Assembly: GCA_023394615.1 (NCBI GenBank)
Contig: JAEXAI010000010.1
Location: 124,001 to 188,000, forward strand
Direction: 5' to 3'
From: Actinomycetes bacterium
GTDB taxonomy: Bacteria > Actinomycetota > Coriobacteriia > Coriobacteriales > Eggerthellaceae
DNA length: 64,000 nt
Part shown: one piece after another, positions 15,920 to 23,180 of the stretch
How the letters are laid out: every line of letters begins with the position of its first letter
Position numbering within the stretch: position 1 is the first letter of the stretch
Program-made: the position numbers and the translations under genes
Notes under the pieces: generated by a model
Database searches by the model: none
What the model was told of the DNA's origin: nothing
The model's input: only the letters and a program-made list of their open reading frames with translations

Positions 15920-17688
15920 CACAAATTCTGCGTATGAGCCAGCTTTACGTTCCCACGTTGAAGGAAGATCCGGTTGATGCCGATATCGCCAGTGCCCGTC
16001 TGCTTTTGCGGGCTGGTATGATTCGTAAAACGGCTTCGGGTGTGTACACGTATCTGCCGCTGGGCAAACGCGTGTTGGCAAAAGTCGAGCGCATCGTGCG
16101 CGAGGAAATGGACGCCATTGGCGCGCAGGAAGTGCTGATGCCGGCTCTGCAACCAGCCGAGCTTTGGCATGAGAGCGGGCGATGGAACGACTACGGCCCC
16201 GAACTGATGCGTTTAAACGATCGCCATGAGCACGGTTTCTGCCTAGGGCCCACACATGAAGAGCTGATCACCGCGCTGGTGCGCAATGAGCTGCGCTCCT
16301 ACAAGCAGCTGCCGGTGTCGCTTTATCAGATACAGTCGAAATTCCGCGACGAAATCCGTCCGCGCTTCGGTCTTTTGCGCAGTCGAGAGTTCATCATGAA
16401 GGACGCCTACAGCTTCAATGCCGATGCGGAATCGCTGCAGGAAACATACGATCAGATGATGGAAGCATACGACCGCATCTGCACGCGCTTGGGTCTGGAT
16501 TTTCGTCCCGTGGAGGCTGATCCGGGTCAGATCGGTGGCAGTGTCACCTGTGAATACCATGCTCTAGCTGAATCGGGCGAGGCCGAACTGGTCAGCTGTG
16601 AATGCGGTTGGGCAGCTAACGCCGAGGTTGCCGAGTGCATCGCGCATCCCACCGAATATGGCGAGACTGAGCTTCGAAAGGTGGAAACGCCCGGCGTGGC
16701 GACCATTGCTGATTTGGCGAAATTCTTGAAGTGCGAGGAATCTTCCACGGTGAAAGCCATGGCTGGCAAAGATGCAGATGGCAATGTGATCGTGCTGTTT
16801 TTGCCGGGCGACCACGAGCTCAACGAGCTGAAGGCCGAGCGCTCAGTGAACGGGTTCCATCTGATGAACGACGAGGAGATTCGCGAATCGGGTTTGCCGA
16901 AGGGCTCTATCGGCAGCGTCGGGCTGCCCGAGAATGTGCGTATCGGTGCCGATAACAGCTTGAAGGGCATCATGCATTGGGTGGTCGGTGCCAATGAGCA
17001 TGGCTTCCATTACGTGGGTGCCAAGCAGGGTCGCGACTTCACGGTAGATTTCTGGGAAGACATAAGCACGGCGCGCGAAGGCGATACCTGTCCGAAATGC
17101 GGGCGTGGGCTGGTGTCGACGCGCGGCATTGAAGTGGCGCAGGTGTTTCAGCTCGGCGACAAATACAGCGCTCAGATGGGTGCTACGTTCAGCGACGAGA
17201 ACGGTGTCGACAAGCCTTTCCAAATGGGTTGCTACGGTGTCGGCATCAGCCGCAGCATGGCAGCCATCGTCGAACAGTACAACGACGAATACGGCATCAA
17301 GTGGCCGCTTTCTGTGGCGCCTGCGCATGTGTGTATCCTGCCGTTGACGGTGGGCGATGCTTTGGTGCAGCCGGCCGCAGAGCGCTTGGCGCGCGAGCTG
17401 GCAGAACTGGGTGCTGAAGTGGTTATCGACGACAGGCCAGAGCGCCCGGGCGTGAAATTTGCCGAGGCCGACCTAATCGGATGGCCCGTACAGATAATCA
17501 TCGGCAAGCGCGGCATCGAGAACAAAGAATACGAGTTCAAAAACCGTATGACCGGCGAGAAGAAAAATATCGGGTTCACCGCGTATGCCGAGGCGCTGGC
17601 CTTTGCCAAGCGCACACGGCGTCCTGTGCATGAGTTTTTGCGTCAGGCGACTGACTGGAAAATGATGCAAGGAAGCAAGCTGGGCTAG
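15916..17688 (+). CDS. proS: Prolyl-tRNA synthetase (bacterial type, with editing insert)
   Basis: Charges tRNA-Pro. 590 residues. Class II motif 1 around EEMDAIGAQEVLMPALQP, motif 2 in FRDEIRPRFGLLRSREFIMKDAYSF, motif 3 in GCYGVGISRSM. The 180-residue editing domain of the bacterial type lies at about 220-400 (LAKFLKCEESSTVKAMAG). The C-terminal anticodon domain ends in an unconserved tail after about residue 560. ATG overlaps the ispG stop (ATGA). Confidence 0.95.
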   Translation: MTQILRMSQLYVPTLKEDPVDADIASARLLLRAGMIRKTASGVYTYLPLGKRVLAKVERIVREEMDAIGAQEVLMPALQPAELWHESGRWNDYGPELMRLNDRHEHGFCLGPTHEELITALVRNELRSYKQLPVSLYQIQSKFRDEIRPRFGLLRSREFIMKDAYSFNADAESLQETYDQMMEAYDRICTRLGLDFRPVEADPGQIGGSVTCEYHALAESGEAELVSCECGWAANAEVAECIAHPTEYGETELRKVETPGVATIADLAKFLKCEESSTVKAMAGKDADGNVIVLFLPGDHELNELKAERSVNGFHLMNDEEIRESGLPKGSIGSVGLPENVRIGADNSLKGIMHWVVGANEHGFHYVGAKQGRDFTVDFWEDISTAREGDTCPKCGRGLVSTRGIEVAQVFQLGDKYSAQMGATFSDENGVDKPFQMGCYGVGISRSMAAIVEQYNDEYGIKWPLSVAPAHVCILPLTVGDALVQPAAERLARELAELGAEVVIDDRPERPGVKFAEADLIGWPVQIIIGKRGIENKEYEFKNRMTGEKKNIGFTAYAEALAFAKRTRRPVHEFLRQATDWKMMQGSKLG

Positions 17689-17694
17689 TACTCT

Positions 17695-18357
17695 ATGATG
17701 TGCGATTCGAATGAAATGAAAGGCGTGCTGTTCGATTTGGACGGCACGCTTCTTGATACCTACAAGCTGCTCGTACGCTCGTTTCACCATGCTGTGCAAG
17801 ACGTATTGGGCCATGATGAGTCGATGGAGCGTTTCGATGCGACCATCGGGCGTCCCTTGGCACAGCAGATGAGCGAATACTCCGATGATTCGCGTGTGGT
17901 GGAGCGGCTGCTGGCCAGTTACCGCGCATATAACCAGCTCATCGAGCGCGAATCGATTCGCGAATTCCCCGGAATCTATGATGCGCTTGCCCAATTGCAG
18001 CAGGCGGGCTGGCTGATGGGCGTGGTTACGTCGAAGTTGCATGAGCCAGCCTCTCGCAACTTGGATATATTTGGCCTGAACAGTTTTTTCGACTGCATCG
18101 TGGGCGCTGATGACGTGCGCAGGCCCAAACCTGATGCTGAACCAATCGTTGTGGGCGCACATGCGCTGGACCTGCAGCCGCACGAATGCTTCTATGTGGG
18201 GGACAGCCCCTACGATATGCAAGCAGGTAACGCGGCGGGGAGCATGACGGTGGCTGTTGCATGGGGCCAGCATCCTATGGGTGCGCTGCGAGAGCAGAAC
18301 CCTTGTTTGGAATGCGCTGCCCCAAGCGATTTGCCTGCGGTTTTGAAAGGCCGGTGA
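17695..18357 (+). CDS. HAD-superfamily phosphatase (PpaX/Gph-like)
   Basis: 220-residue hydrolase. FDLDGTLLDTY (14-24) provides the nucleophile and acid Asp pair, TSK the second motif, RRPKPDAEP the lysine and VGDSPYDMQAG the C-terminal acidic pair; a helical cap (about 28-85) marks subclass I. Family members dephosphorylate phosphoglycolate or pyrophosphate; the substrate here is not evident. Six bases downstream of proS and probably co-transcribed. Start codon uncertain: MM at 17695 or Met8, neither with a strong ribosome site. Confidence 0.85.
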   Translation: MMCDSNEMKGVLFDLDGTLLDTYKLLVRSFHHAVQDVLGHDESMERFDATIGRPLAQQMSEYSDDSRVVERLLASYRAYNQLIERESIREFPGIYDALAQLQQAGWLMGVVTSKLHEPASRNLDIFGLNSFFDCIVGADDVRRPKPDAEPIVVGAHALDLQPHECFYVGDSPYDMQAGNAAGSMTVAVAWGQHPMGALREQNPCLECAAPSDLPAVLKGR

Positions 18358-18364
18358 GTGCGCT

Positions 18365-19615
18365 ATGGCAAAACGGCGCCTCCCGGAGCTTTTAGCTCCT
18401 GCGGGCGGTTGGGAGCAGCTTGAATACGCGATTCGTTTCGGTGCCGACGCAGTATATCTGGCTACCGATCGTTTCGGCTTGCGCCAGCGCGCCAGCAATT
18501 TCTCCCTCGATGAAATTCCCGAAGTCGTGGCATATGCCCACGAGCGTGGGGTGGCTGTGCATGTGACCTGCAATGCGCAGATGCACGATGACGACCTGAT
18601 CGATATGCCGCGCTACATGGAGGCCTTCGATGCTGCCGGAGTGGACGCAATATTGGTAAGCGATTTGGGCGTGCTGCGCCTTGCGCGGCGTTATGCCCCG
18701 CACGTGGCGCTGCATGTGAGCACGCAAGCCTCGGTTTCAAACGTGCAATCGGCGCTGACCTGGTACGATTTGGGTGCCCGACGCATCGTGTGCGCGCGAG
18801 AGATGAGCTTAGAAGAAATTGCCCAGATGAAGCGCCAGATTCCCGACGATATGGAAATAGAGGTGTTCGTGCACGGCGCCATGTGCATGGCCATTTCGGG
18901 ACGCTGTCTGATCAGCGATTACTTGACCGGACGCAGTGCCATCAGCGGAAATTGTACGCAGCCGTGCCGGTGGCGCTATGCTTTGATGGAAGAAAAGCGT
19001 CCGGGGCAGTATTTCCCCATTGAAGAAAACAACGATGGCGGCAGCTTCATTTTGAACGCGAAGGACATGTGCATGCTGGCGCATCTAGACGATTTGGTGC
19101 GAGCGGGCGTAGATTCAATTAAGATTGAGGGTCGCAACAAAAAGGCATTCTATGTGGCTACAGTGGTGAATGCCTATAGACAGGTGCTTGACGGCGCCGA
19201 CCCTGTTCAGTTCCAAAGCGAGCTGGAAACCATGTCGCATAGGCCCTACAACACGGGGTTTTTCTATGGCCCAGCCCATCAGACCACGGAATCTGATGCT
19301 TACGTTCGTGCCTACGATTGGGCAGCGGAGGTGCTGGAATGCAATCCCATCGGTGAGGGTCACTACAAGGTAAGCGTACTCTGCCGCAATAGGTTCTGGC
19401 AGGGAAGTGAGTTGGAAGTGCTCTCGCCCGGGCGCCCCGTGCAAACGTTATCCATATCGTATCTGGTGTTCGCGCCAAAGGACGGCCATCCGCCCTATGG
19501 AGTGCTCGCGGCGAGTTCAGCCATGGAGCGTTATACTTTCCAGACGACGGTTCCGCTGCATCCGCACGATATTCTGCGCATTCGCCACGACGCCAGTGCT
19601 CCTGAGTTCTCGTAG
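18365..19615 (+). CDS. U32 family peptidase / tRNA hydroxylation-type protein
   Basis: 416 residues. The U32 signature is complete: EVFVHGAMCMAISGRCLISDYLTGR, followed by ISGNCTQPCRWRY whose cysteines fit a cluster-binding site. N-terminal LPELLAPAGGWEQLEYAIRFGADAVYL is the barrel start of this family. Related proteins (TrhP/YegQ, RlhA) take part in RNA hydroxylation, others were called collagenases, so the activity is uncertain. Last gene of the rightward block; GCCGGTGAG precedes the ATG by about six bases. Confidence 0.88.
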   Translation: MAKRRLPELLAPAGGWEQLEYAIRFGADAVYLATDRFGLRQRASNFSLDEIPEVVAYAHERGVAVHVTCNAQMHDDDLIDMPRYMEAFDAAGVDAILVSDLGVLRLARRYAPHVALHVSTQASVSNVQSALTWYDLGARRIVCAREMSLEEIAQMKRQIPDDMEIEVFVHGAMCMAISGRCLISDYLTGRSAISGNCTQPCRWRYALMEEKRPGQYFPIEENNDGGSFILNAKDMCMLAHLDDLVRAGVDSIKIEGRNKKAFYVATVVNAYRQVLDGADPVQFQSELETMSHRPYNTGFFYGPAHQTTESDAYVRAYDWAAEVLECNPIGEGHYKVSVLCRNRFWQGSELEVLSPGRPVQTLSISYLVFAPKDGHPPYGVLAASSAMERYTFQTTVPLHPHDILRIRHDASAPEFS

Positions 19616-19704
19616 GTTCTGGCTCTCGTCCTTGTTGTATACGTGCTCTTCCTCCTTGGGCTTTTGGTTTCTCCATGCGTACTTGCAGAGCTCGGCGATT
19701 CTAT

Positions 19705-20733
19705 TTATCCTTGGTTTTCCATATCGCAGCACGTTGCTTCTTCGACCGTCGGTTGTATCGTGCACGAGCGTCTGATGTCTTCGGCGTCCTTTTTCACGCC
19801 AGCGATAAAGTAATGCAGGAAATAGGATGCGACGACTCCGATAACGACGGTAGTCACAACCAGCTGTACACCTGCCAGTTGAGTTGCCCAGAATGCCCAA
19901 GTATCAAGTCCTGCAGCGCTCAGGAGCCCGGTGACCTTCTGTGTGGCCATCAGGGCTACGACCATAGGGAAGGTCATTCCGGCGTATCCGGGTTTGAAAC
20001 CGAACGAGAAGAATTTCGGCAGATGAGAGAACACCCATACCAGCGATGCCAGCACGCATGCGTACAACAGGCCCAAAACAATCAGATTCGGATCGGCATA
20101 CACGTTTACAAGCGAGACGGCGCACAAGCTGCACGGTCCTAAAATGATAGCCTGAGAATGGTACATGTCGGCTTTCACCTCGCAGCAGCGCATACGATGG
20201 ATGATGGGCGGGGTCATGGCAACGTAGAGCACAATACCCCAAATCACAACGAATTGGGCGAGCCAATCGGGCATGAACATCATGCCCGCCACTGTTGAAA
20301 TCATCACGCCGTGTGTGGTTACGTACCAACTAGGGAGAAACGTTTCCCAACTAAAGCGCTTTATAAAAAAACGTATGGCTGAGGCCACGATGTGTACCCA
20401 CTGCAAGGCAAATGCTGTGAAAAAGATGATAGCGCATGGCCACCAGGCAAATGGTGCGAAAAATGCGCACAGCACTTCAATCAACATGGCAATGGTGGGA
20501 TAGAGCGCAGCAAGCATAGGGTTGGAATACTCCTGCTTGATGGCGCCTTTAAAGAAGAATGCGATTTTTGATACATACAAAACGGCAGTCACGCATCCGC
20601 AGATTACTGCTATCCACCGGATAAGCGGGTATCCCATACCTTCGTAGAAAGCGGACAGAGTGCAGATGCCAAGCATCGTAGGCACGAACGGCAATGGAAT
20701 GCGTGTGATCAGGCTTTTGAACCAGCAGAGCAT
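19705..20733 (-). CDS. TDT-family transporter (TehA/Mae1-like)
   Basis: About 342-residue membrane protein with roughly ten hydrophobic segments, of the tellurite-resistance/dicarboxylate transporter family. The N-terminal PLPFVPTMLGICTLSAFYEG is a typical start of the first helix. Ends in a cysteine-containing acidic tail (TCCDMENQG). Start placed at 20733 (MLCWFKSL) because GGAG stands five bases upstream; an ATG 69 bases further up adds 23 non-hydrophobic residues without such a site. Substrate unknown: dicarboxylates, sulfite or tellurite are all known for the family. Convergent with the U32 gene. Confidence 0.8.
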   Translation of the reverse strand: MLCWFKSLITRIPLPFVPTMLGICTLSAFYEGMGYPLIRWIAVICGCVTAVLYVSKIAFFFKGAIKQEYSNPMLAALYPTIAMLIEVLCAFFAPFAWWPCAIIFFTAFALQWVHIVASAIRFFIKRFSWETFLPSWYVTTHGVMISTVAGMMFMPDWLAQFVVIWGIVLYVAMTPPIIHRMRCCEVKADMYHSQAIILGPCSLCAVSLVNVYADPNLIVLGLLYACVLASLVWVFSHLPKFFSFGFKPGYAGMTFPMVVALMATQKVTGLLSAAGLDTWAFWATQLAGVQLVVTTVVIGVVASYFLHYFIAGVKKDAEDIRRSCTIQPTVEEATCCDMENQG

Positions 20734-21053
20734 AGGGTCTCCATTCTGGAAGTATTGCTTTGGAAGCAGGCGTTGGCCACCCATTAGACCAAGGTGGTGC
20801 ATGAGTACAGGCGAATGGTATCATGAGAGCACCCTTTTTGCATTCGCGCCAAGTAGGTTTTCTCAAGTTTTGGACCTAGATTTAGACGTTCGCGCGCGCT
20901 CCTGTGCGTTCGTCGCAATTGGGTGACATTTTGTGCCCCCAACCGTGCTTTCTTGTTATGATTGCAAAACAGGTTGTGCTGGACAGGTCAATAAGCTCGG
21001 AGCGGTCGTGCTCCTGATCGCGCCGGGGCCGTTTGCGGCGAAAGGACGATGCT
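20734..21053. other. Divergent intergenic region
   Basis: No gene. An extended -10 (TGTTATGAT, 20954-20962, + strand) is the best promoter candidate for the small gene at 21054. Nothing clear for the TDT gene. Confidence 0.4.
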
Positions 21054-21365
21054 ATGGGAAAACGCTCTATGGAATCTCTGGATTTGGACTACGATCAGCT
21101 GGATACGTATTTGCATGTACATCACTCGGTCTATATGCAGGTGGGAGAGGTTACCTACTATCTGACCGACGTTAATTCTCACGCGTGGCGCGCCCAGGAT
21201 ACAAATGCGCTCAACGACAAGGGCCACTATGTGGATTGCAGCGAATTGGTGAATACTGTAGAGCAGTTTTTGGCACTTCCTTTTGTGGACGGTAAGACGA
21301 TATCACAAGTTTTTAATCAGGCGACTTTTTACGAGTCGGAAGGCTCAGATTCGGACAACAGGTAA
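21054..21365 (+). CDS. Small hypothetical protein (103 residues)
   Basis: Not recognised. Soluble, acidic, no signal peptide. It opens MGKRSMESLDLDYDQLDTYLHVHHS, has a predicted beta pair (VYMQVGEVTYYLTDVNSHAWRAQD) and a helical centre (VDCSELVNTVEQFLALPF), and ends in a Ser/Asp-rich tail. Start at 21054 chosen because AAAGGACG stands before it; the upstream ATG at 21033 lacks a site. Good codon pattern and spacing make it a real gene. A 31-bp inverted repeat follows at once, then metF. Confidence 0.65.
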   Translation: MGKRSMESLDLDYDQLDTYLHVHHSVYMQVGEVTYYLTDVNSHAWRAQDTNALNDKGHYVDCSELVNTVEQFLALPFVDGKTISQVFNQATFYESEGSDSDNR

Positions 21366-21370
21366 TAAAA

Positions 21371-21452
21371 ACGTGACAAAGGGACGGGTCGTTTGACACG
21401 TTTTTCGGGAACATGCAGGGGACGTGTCAAACGACCCGTCCCTTTGACACGT
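21371..21452. repeat. Two inverted copies of the GTGTCAAA-N11-TTTGACAC palindrome
   Basis: Copies at 21373-21399 and 21424-21450, in opposite orientation, so the pair forms a 31-bp inverted repeat (30 of 31 pairs) with a 20-nt spacer between a small gene and metF. Each copy is itself an 8-bp inverted repeat around the 11-bp centre CGACCCGTCCC. The first copy has one changed base (GTGACAAA). Related copies at 25697 and 60642. It could act as a terminator for the upstream gene. Confidence 0.85.
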
Positions 21453-21474
21453 TTTGACGCAGAAAGGTGAGCGT

Positions 21475-22323
21475 ATGAGAATCGAAGAGCTCTACACCAC
21501 CCAGGCCCAGCCTGTGTCGTTTGAGGTGTTTCCGCCGAAAGGCGATTTATCGCTTGAGGCCGCACGCGGCGTGGCAGGTGAGCTCTCGAAGCTGCACCCG
21601 AGCTTCATCAGCGTCACGTATTCAGCGGGCGGAAGCGGGAATACACGTTCCACCAGCGATATCGCTGCGATGATTCAAAGCGAGCTCGATACATCGTCGC
21701 TGGCGCACCTCACGTGCACGGGTTTGACGGAGCAAGGCTTGCATGACAGGATTAAGCAGATGCAATCAGTCGGCATTCAAAACGTGCTGGCATTGCGCGG
21801 CGATCCGTGTGCTGGCGCCCCGGTGGGCGATTTCGCTTATGCCAAAGACATCATTCCTGCATTGGTGGATGCCGGTTTCTGTGTGGGCGCAGCGGCGTAT
21901 CCCGAAGGACACGTTGACTGCGACAACTATGAAGCGGGGATTGAATACCTGAAGCAGAAACAGGAAGCCGGCGCATCGTTTTTCATTACGCAATTGTTTT
22001 TCGACAACGAGTTTTTCTACCGCTTCCGGGAGGCGTGCGACTGTACGGGCATCGAGGTTCCCATCAGCTGCGGCATTATGCCTCTTTTAAGCAAAAAACA
22101 GGTGGTTCGCATGGCTGAGCCCTGTGGGGCTGCGATTCCCCCAGCGCTGACGGACCTTATAAGCAAGTACGAAGACGATCCGGCATCCTTGCGCGCGGCC
22201 GGCATCGATTATGCATGCAAACAGTTGGAAGACCTTTCGCATCAAGGTGCTGACGGTCTGCACGTCTATACGATGAACAAGCCCGATATCGCGCAGGCGG
22301 CGATGAGCGCACTGCGACTATGA
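21475..22323 (+). CDS. metF: 5,10-methylenetetrahydrofolate reductase
   Basis: Flavoprotein making 5-methyl-THF, the methyl donor for MetH downstream. 282 residues, normal length. VSFEVFPPKGD (catalytic Glu), SVTYSAGGSGNTRSTSDIA, NVLALRGDPC and GASFFITQLFFDN are all present. Start at 21475 chosen for AAAGGTGAG just upstream. Its stop overlaps the next ATG by four bases; metF, the MetH activation protein and metH form one operon. Confidence 0.94.
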   Translation: MRIEELYTTQAQPVSFEVFPPKGDLSLEAARGVAGELSKLHPSFISVTYSAGGSGNTRSTSDIAAMIQSELDTSSLAHLTCTGLTEQGLHDRIKQMQSVGIQNVLALRGDPCAGAPVGDFAYAKDIIPALVDAGFCVGAAAYPEGHVDCDNYEAGIEYLKQKQEAGASFFITQLFFDNEFFYRFREACDCTGIEVPISCGIMPLLSKKQVVRMAEPCGAAIPPALTDLISKYEDDPASLRAAGIDYACKQLEDLSHQGADGLHVYTMNKPDIAQAAMSALRL

Positions 22324-23180
22324 GCAATATAATTCGCAAAGATGAGATGCTGCGTTATCTGGGCTATTCCGGTCAGCAGATGACAGCGGAATTGGAAGAG
22401 CGCATTGAGTGCGGTATGGAGACCTGCGAGCGCACGATTCATCCGAAGTGCTACCATCAAGTGTTCGATTTGGTAGCGGTGAAAAGCGTTGATGCGAAAG
22501 CGAAAGCAGCAGCGGACGCAAGTGCGGGTGCGCACGCCGATGCGGGACCGAATGCCGATGCAAGCACGGGTGCGCACGCCGATGCGGGGCCGAATGCCGA
22601 TGCAAGCTCTGGCGGGCCGACAGAGCTGCGCATCGTGGGCACGCCTTTGATCTTCGCGGGCCACGATATCACAACGCACTTGGATGGTGCCGTGAAATGC
22701 GCGCTTATGGTGTGCACGTTGGGTATGGAAAGCGAGCGACAGCTTCAACGGCTGTCGAAAACGAATCCGCTGGATGCTTTGATATTCGGTGCCGCATGCA
22801 CCGACTTGGTGGAGCAGGCTGCCAATGCCGAAGAGGCTGCTATTGTGGCTGAGGCCACATCGCTTGACCTCTACACTTCGTCGCGTTTCAGCCCGGGTTA
22901 TGGCGATTTCAGCCTGGCGATACAACCGGCATTTCTAGACGTATTGCGCGCTCATGAACGTTTGGGCATAACGCTCACGAAAGACTTTCTGATGATTCCC
23001 ACGAAAAGCACGACTGCTGTGGTGGGAATGTATGAAACGGTGCCAACTGCGCGACGAGCCGGTTGCGGGCAATGTGAATGTGCTGGTAGCTGTATGTTTC
23101 GCAGGGCGGGCACGCGCTGCTATGAGGTAGTTGCCAATGGCGGCGAGCGGCGCACGAGGATAGAATCGGAGAATCGATGA
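22320..23180 (+). CDS. MetH reactivation-domain protein (stand-alone) with repeat insert
   Basis: 286 residues resembling the AdoMet-binding activation domain of cobalamin methionine synthase: SRFSPGYGDFSLAIQPAF and the LTKDFLMIPTKSTTAVVG segment are its signatures. It would reductively remethylate the oxidised cobalamin of MetH, which here lacks this domain. Residues 57-99 are an Ala/Asp/Gly insert made of a 42-bp tandem repeat (14-residue units from residue 65), unlike the rest of the protein. A cysteine motif CGQCECAGSC near the C-terminus fits a metal or cluster site. Overlaps metF and metH by four bases each. Confidence 0.85.
   Translation: MSNIIRKDEMLRYLGYSGQQMTAELEERIECGMETCERTIHPKCYHQVFDLVAVKSVDAKAKAAADASAGAHADAGPNADASTGAHADAGPNADASSGGPTELRIVGTPLIFAGHDITTHLDGAVKCALMVCTLGMESERQLQRLSKTNPLDALIFGAACTDLVEQAANAEEAAIVAEATSLDLYTSSRFSPGYGDFSLAIQPAFLDVLRAHERLGITLTKDFLMIPTKSTTAVVGMYETVPTARRAGCGQCECAGSCMFRRAGTRCYEVVANGGERRTRIESENR
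22512..22616 (+). repeat. 42-bp in-frame tandem repeat, 2.5 units
   Basis: Two nearly identical 42-bp units plus a partial third encode (ADAS[AT]GAHADAGPN). The unit is a multiple of three, so copy-number change would leave the gene in frame. Confidence 0.85.

Noticed and set aside
21366..21474. SAM or cobalamin riboswitch before metF
   Set aside because: The whole gap is the paired GTGTCAAA palindromes; no riboswitch core fits.
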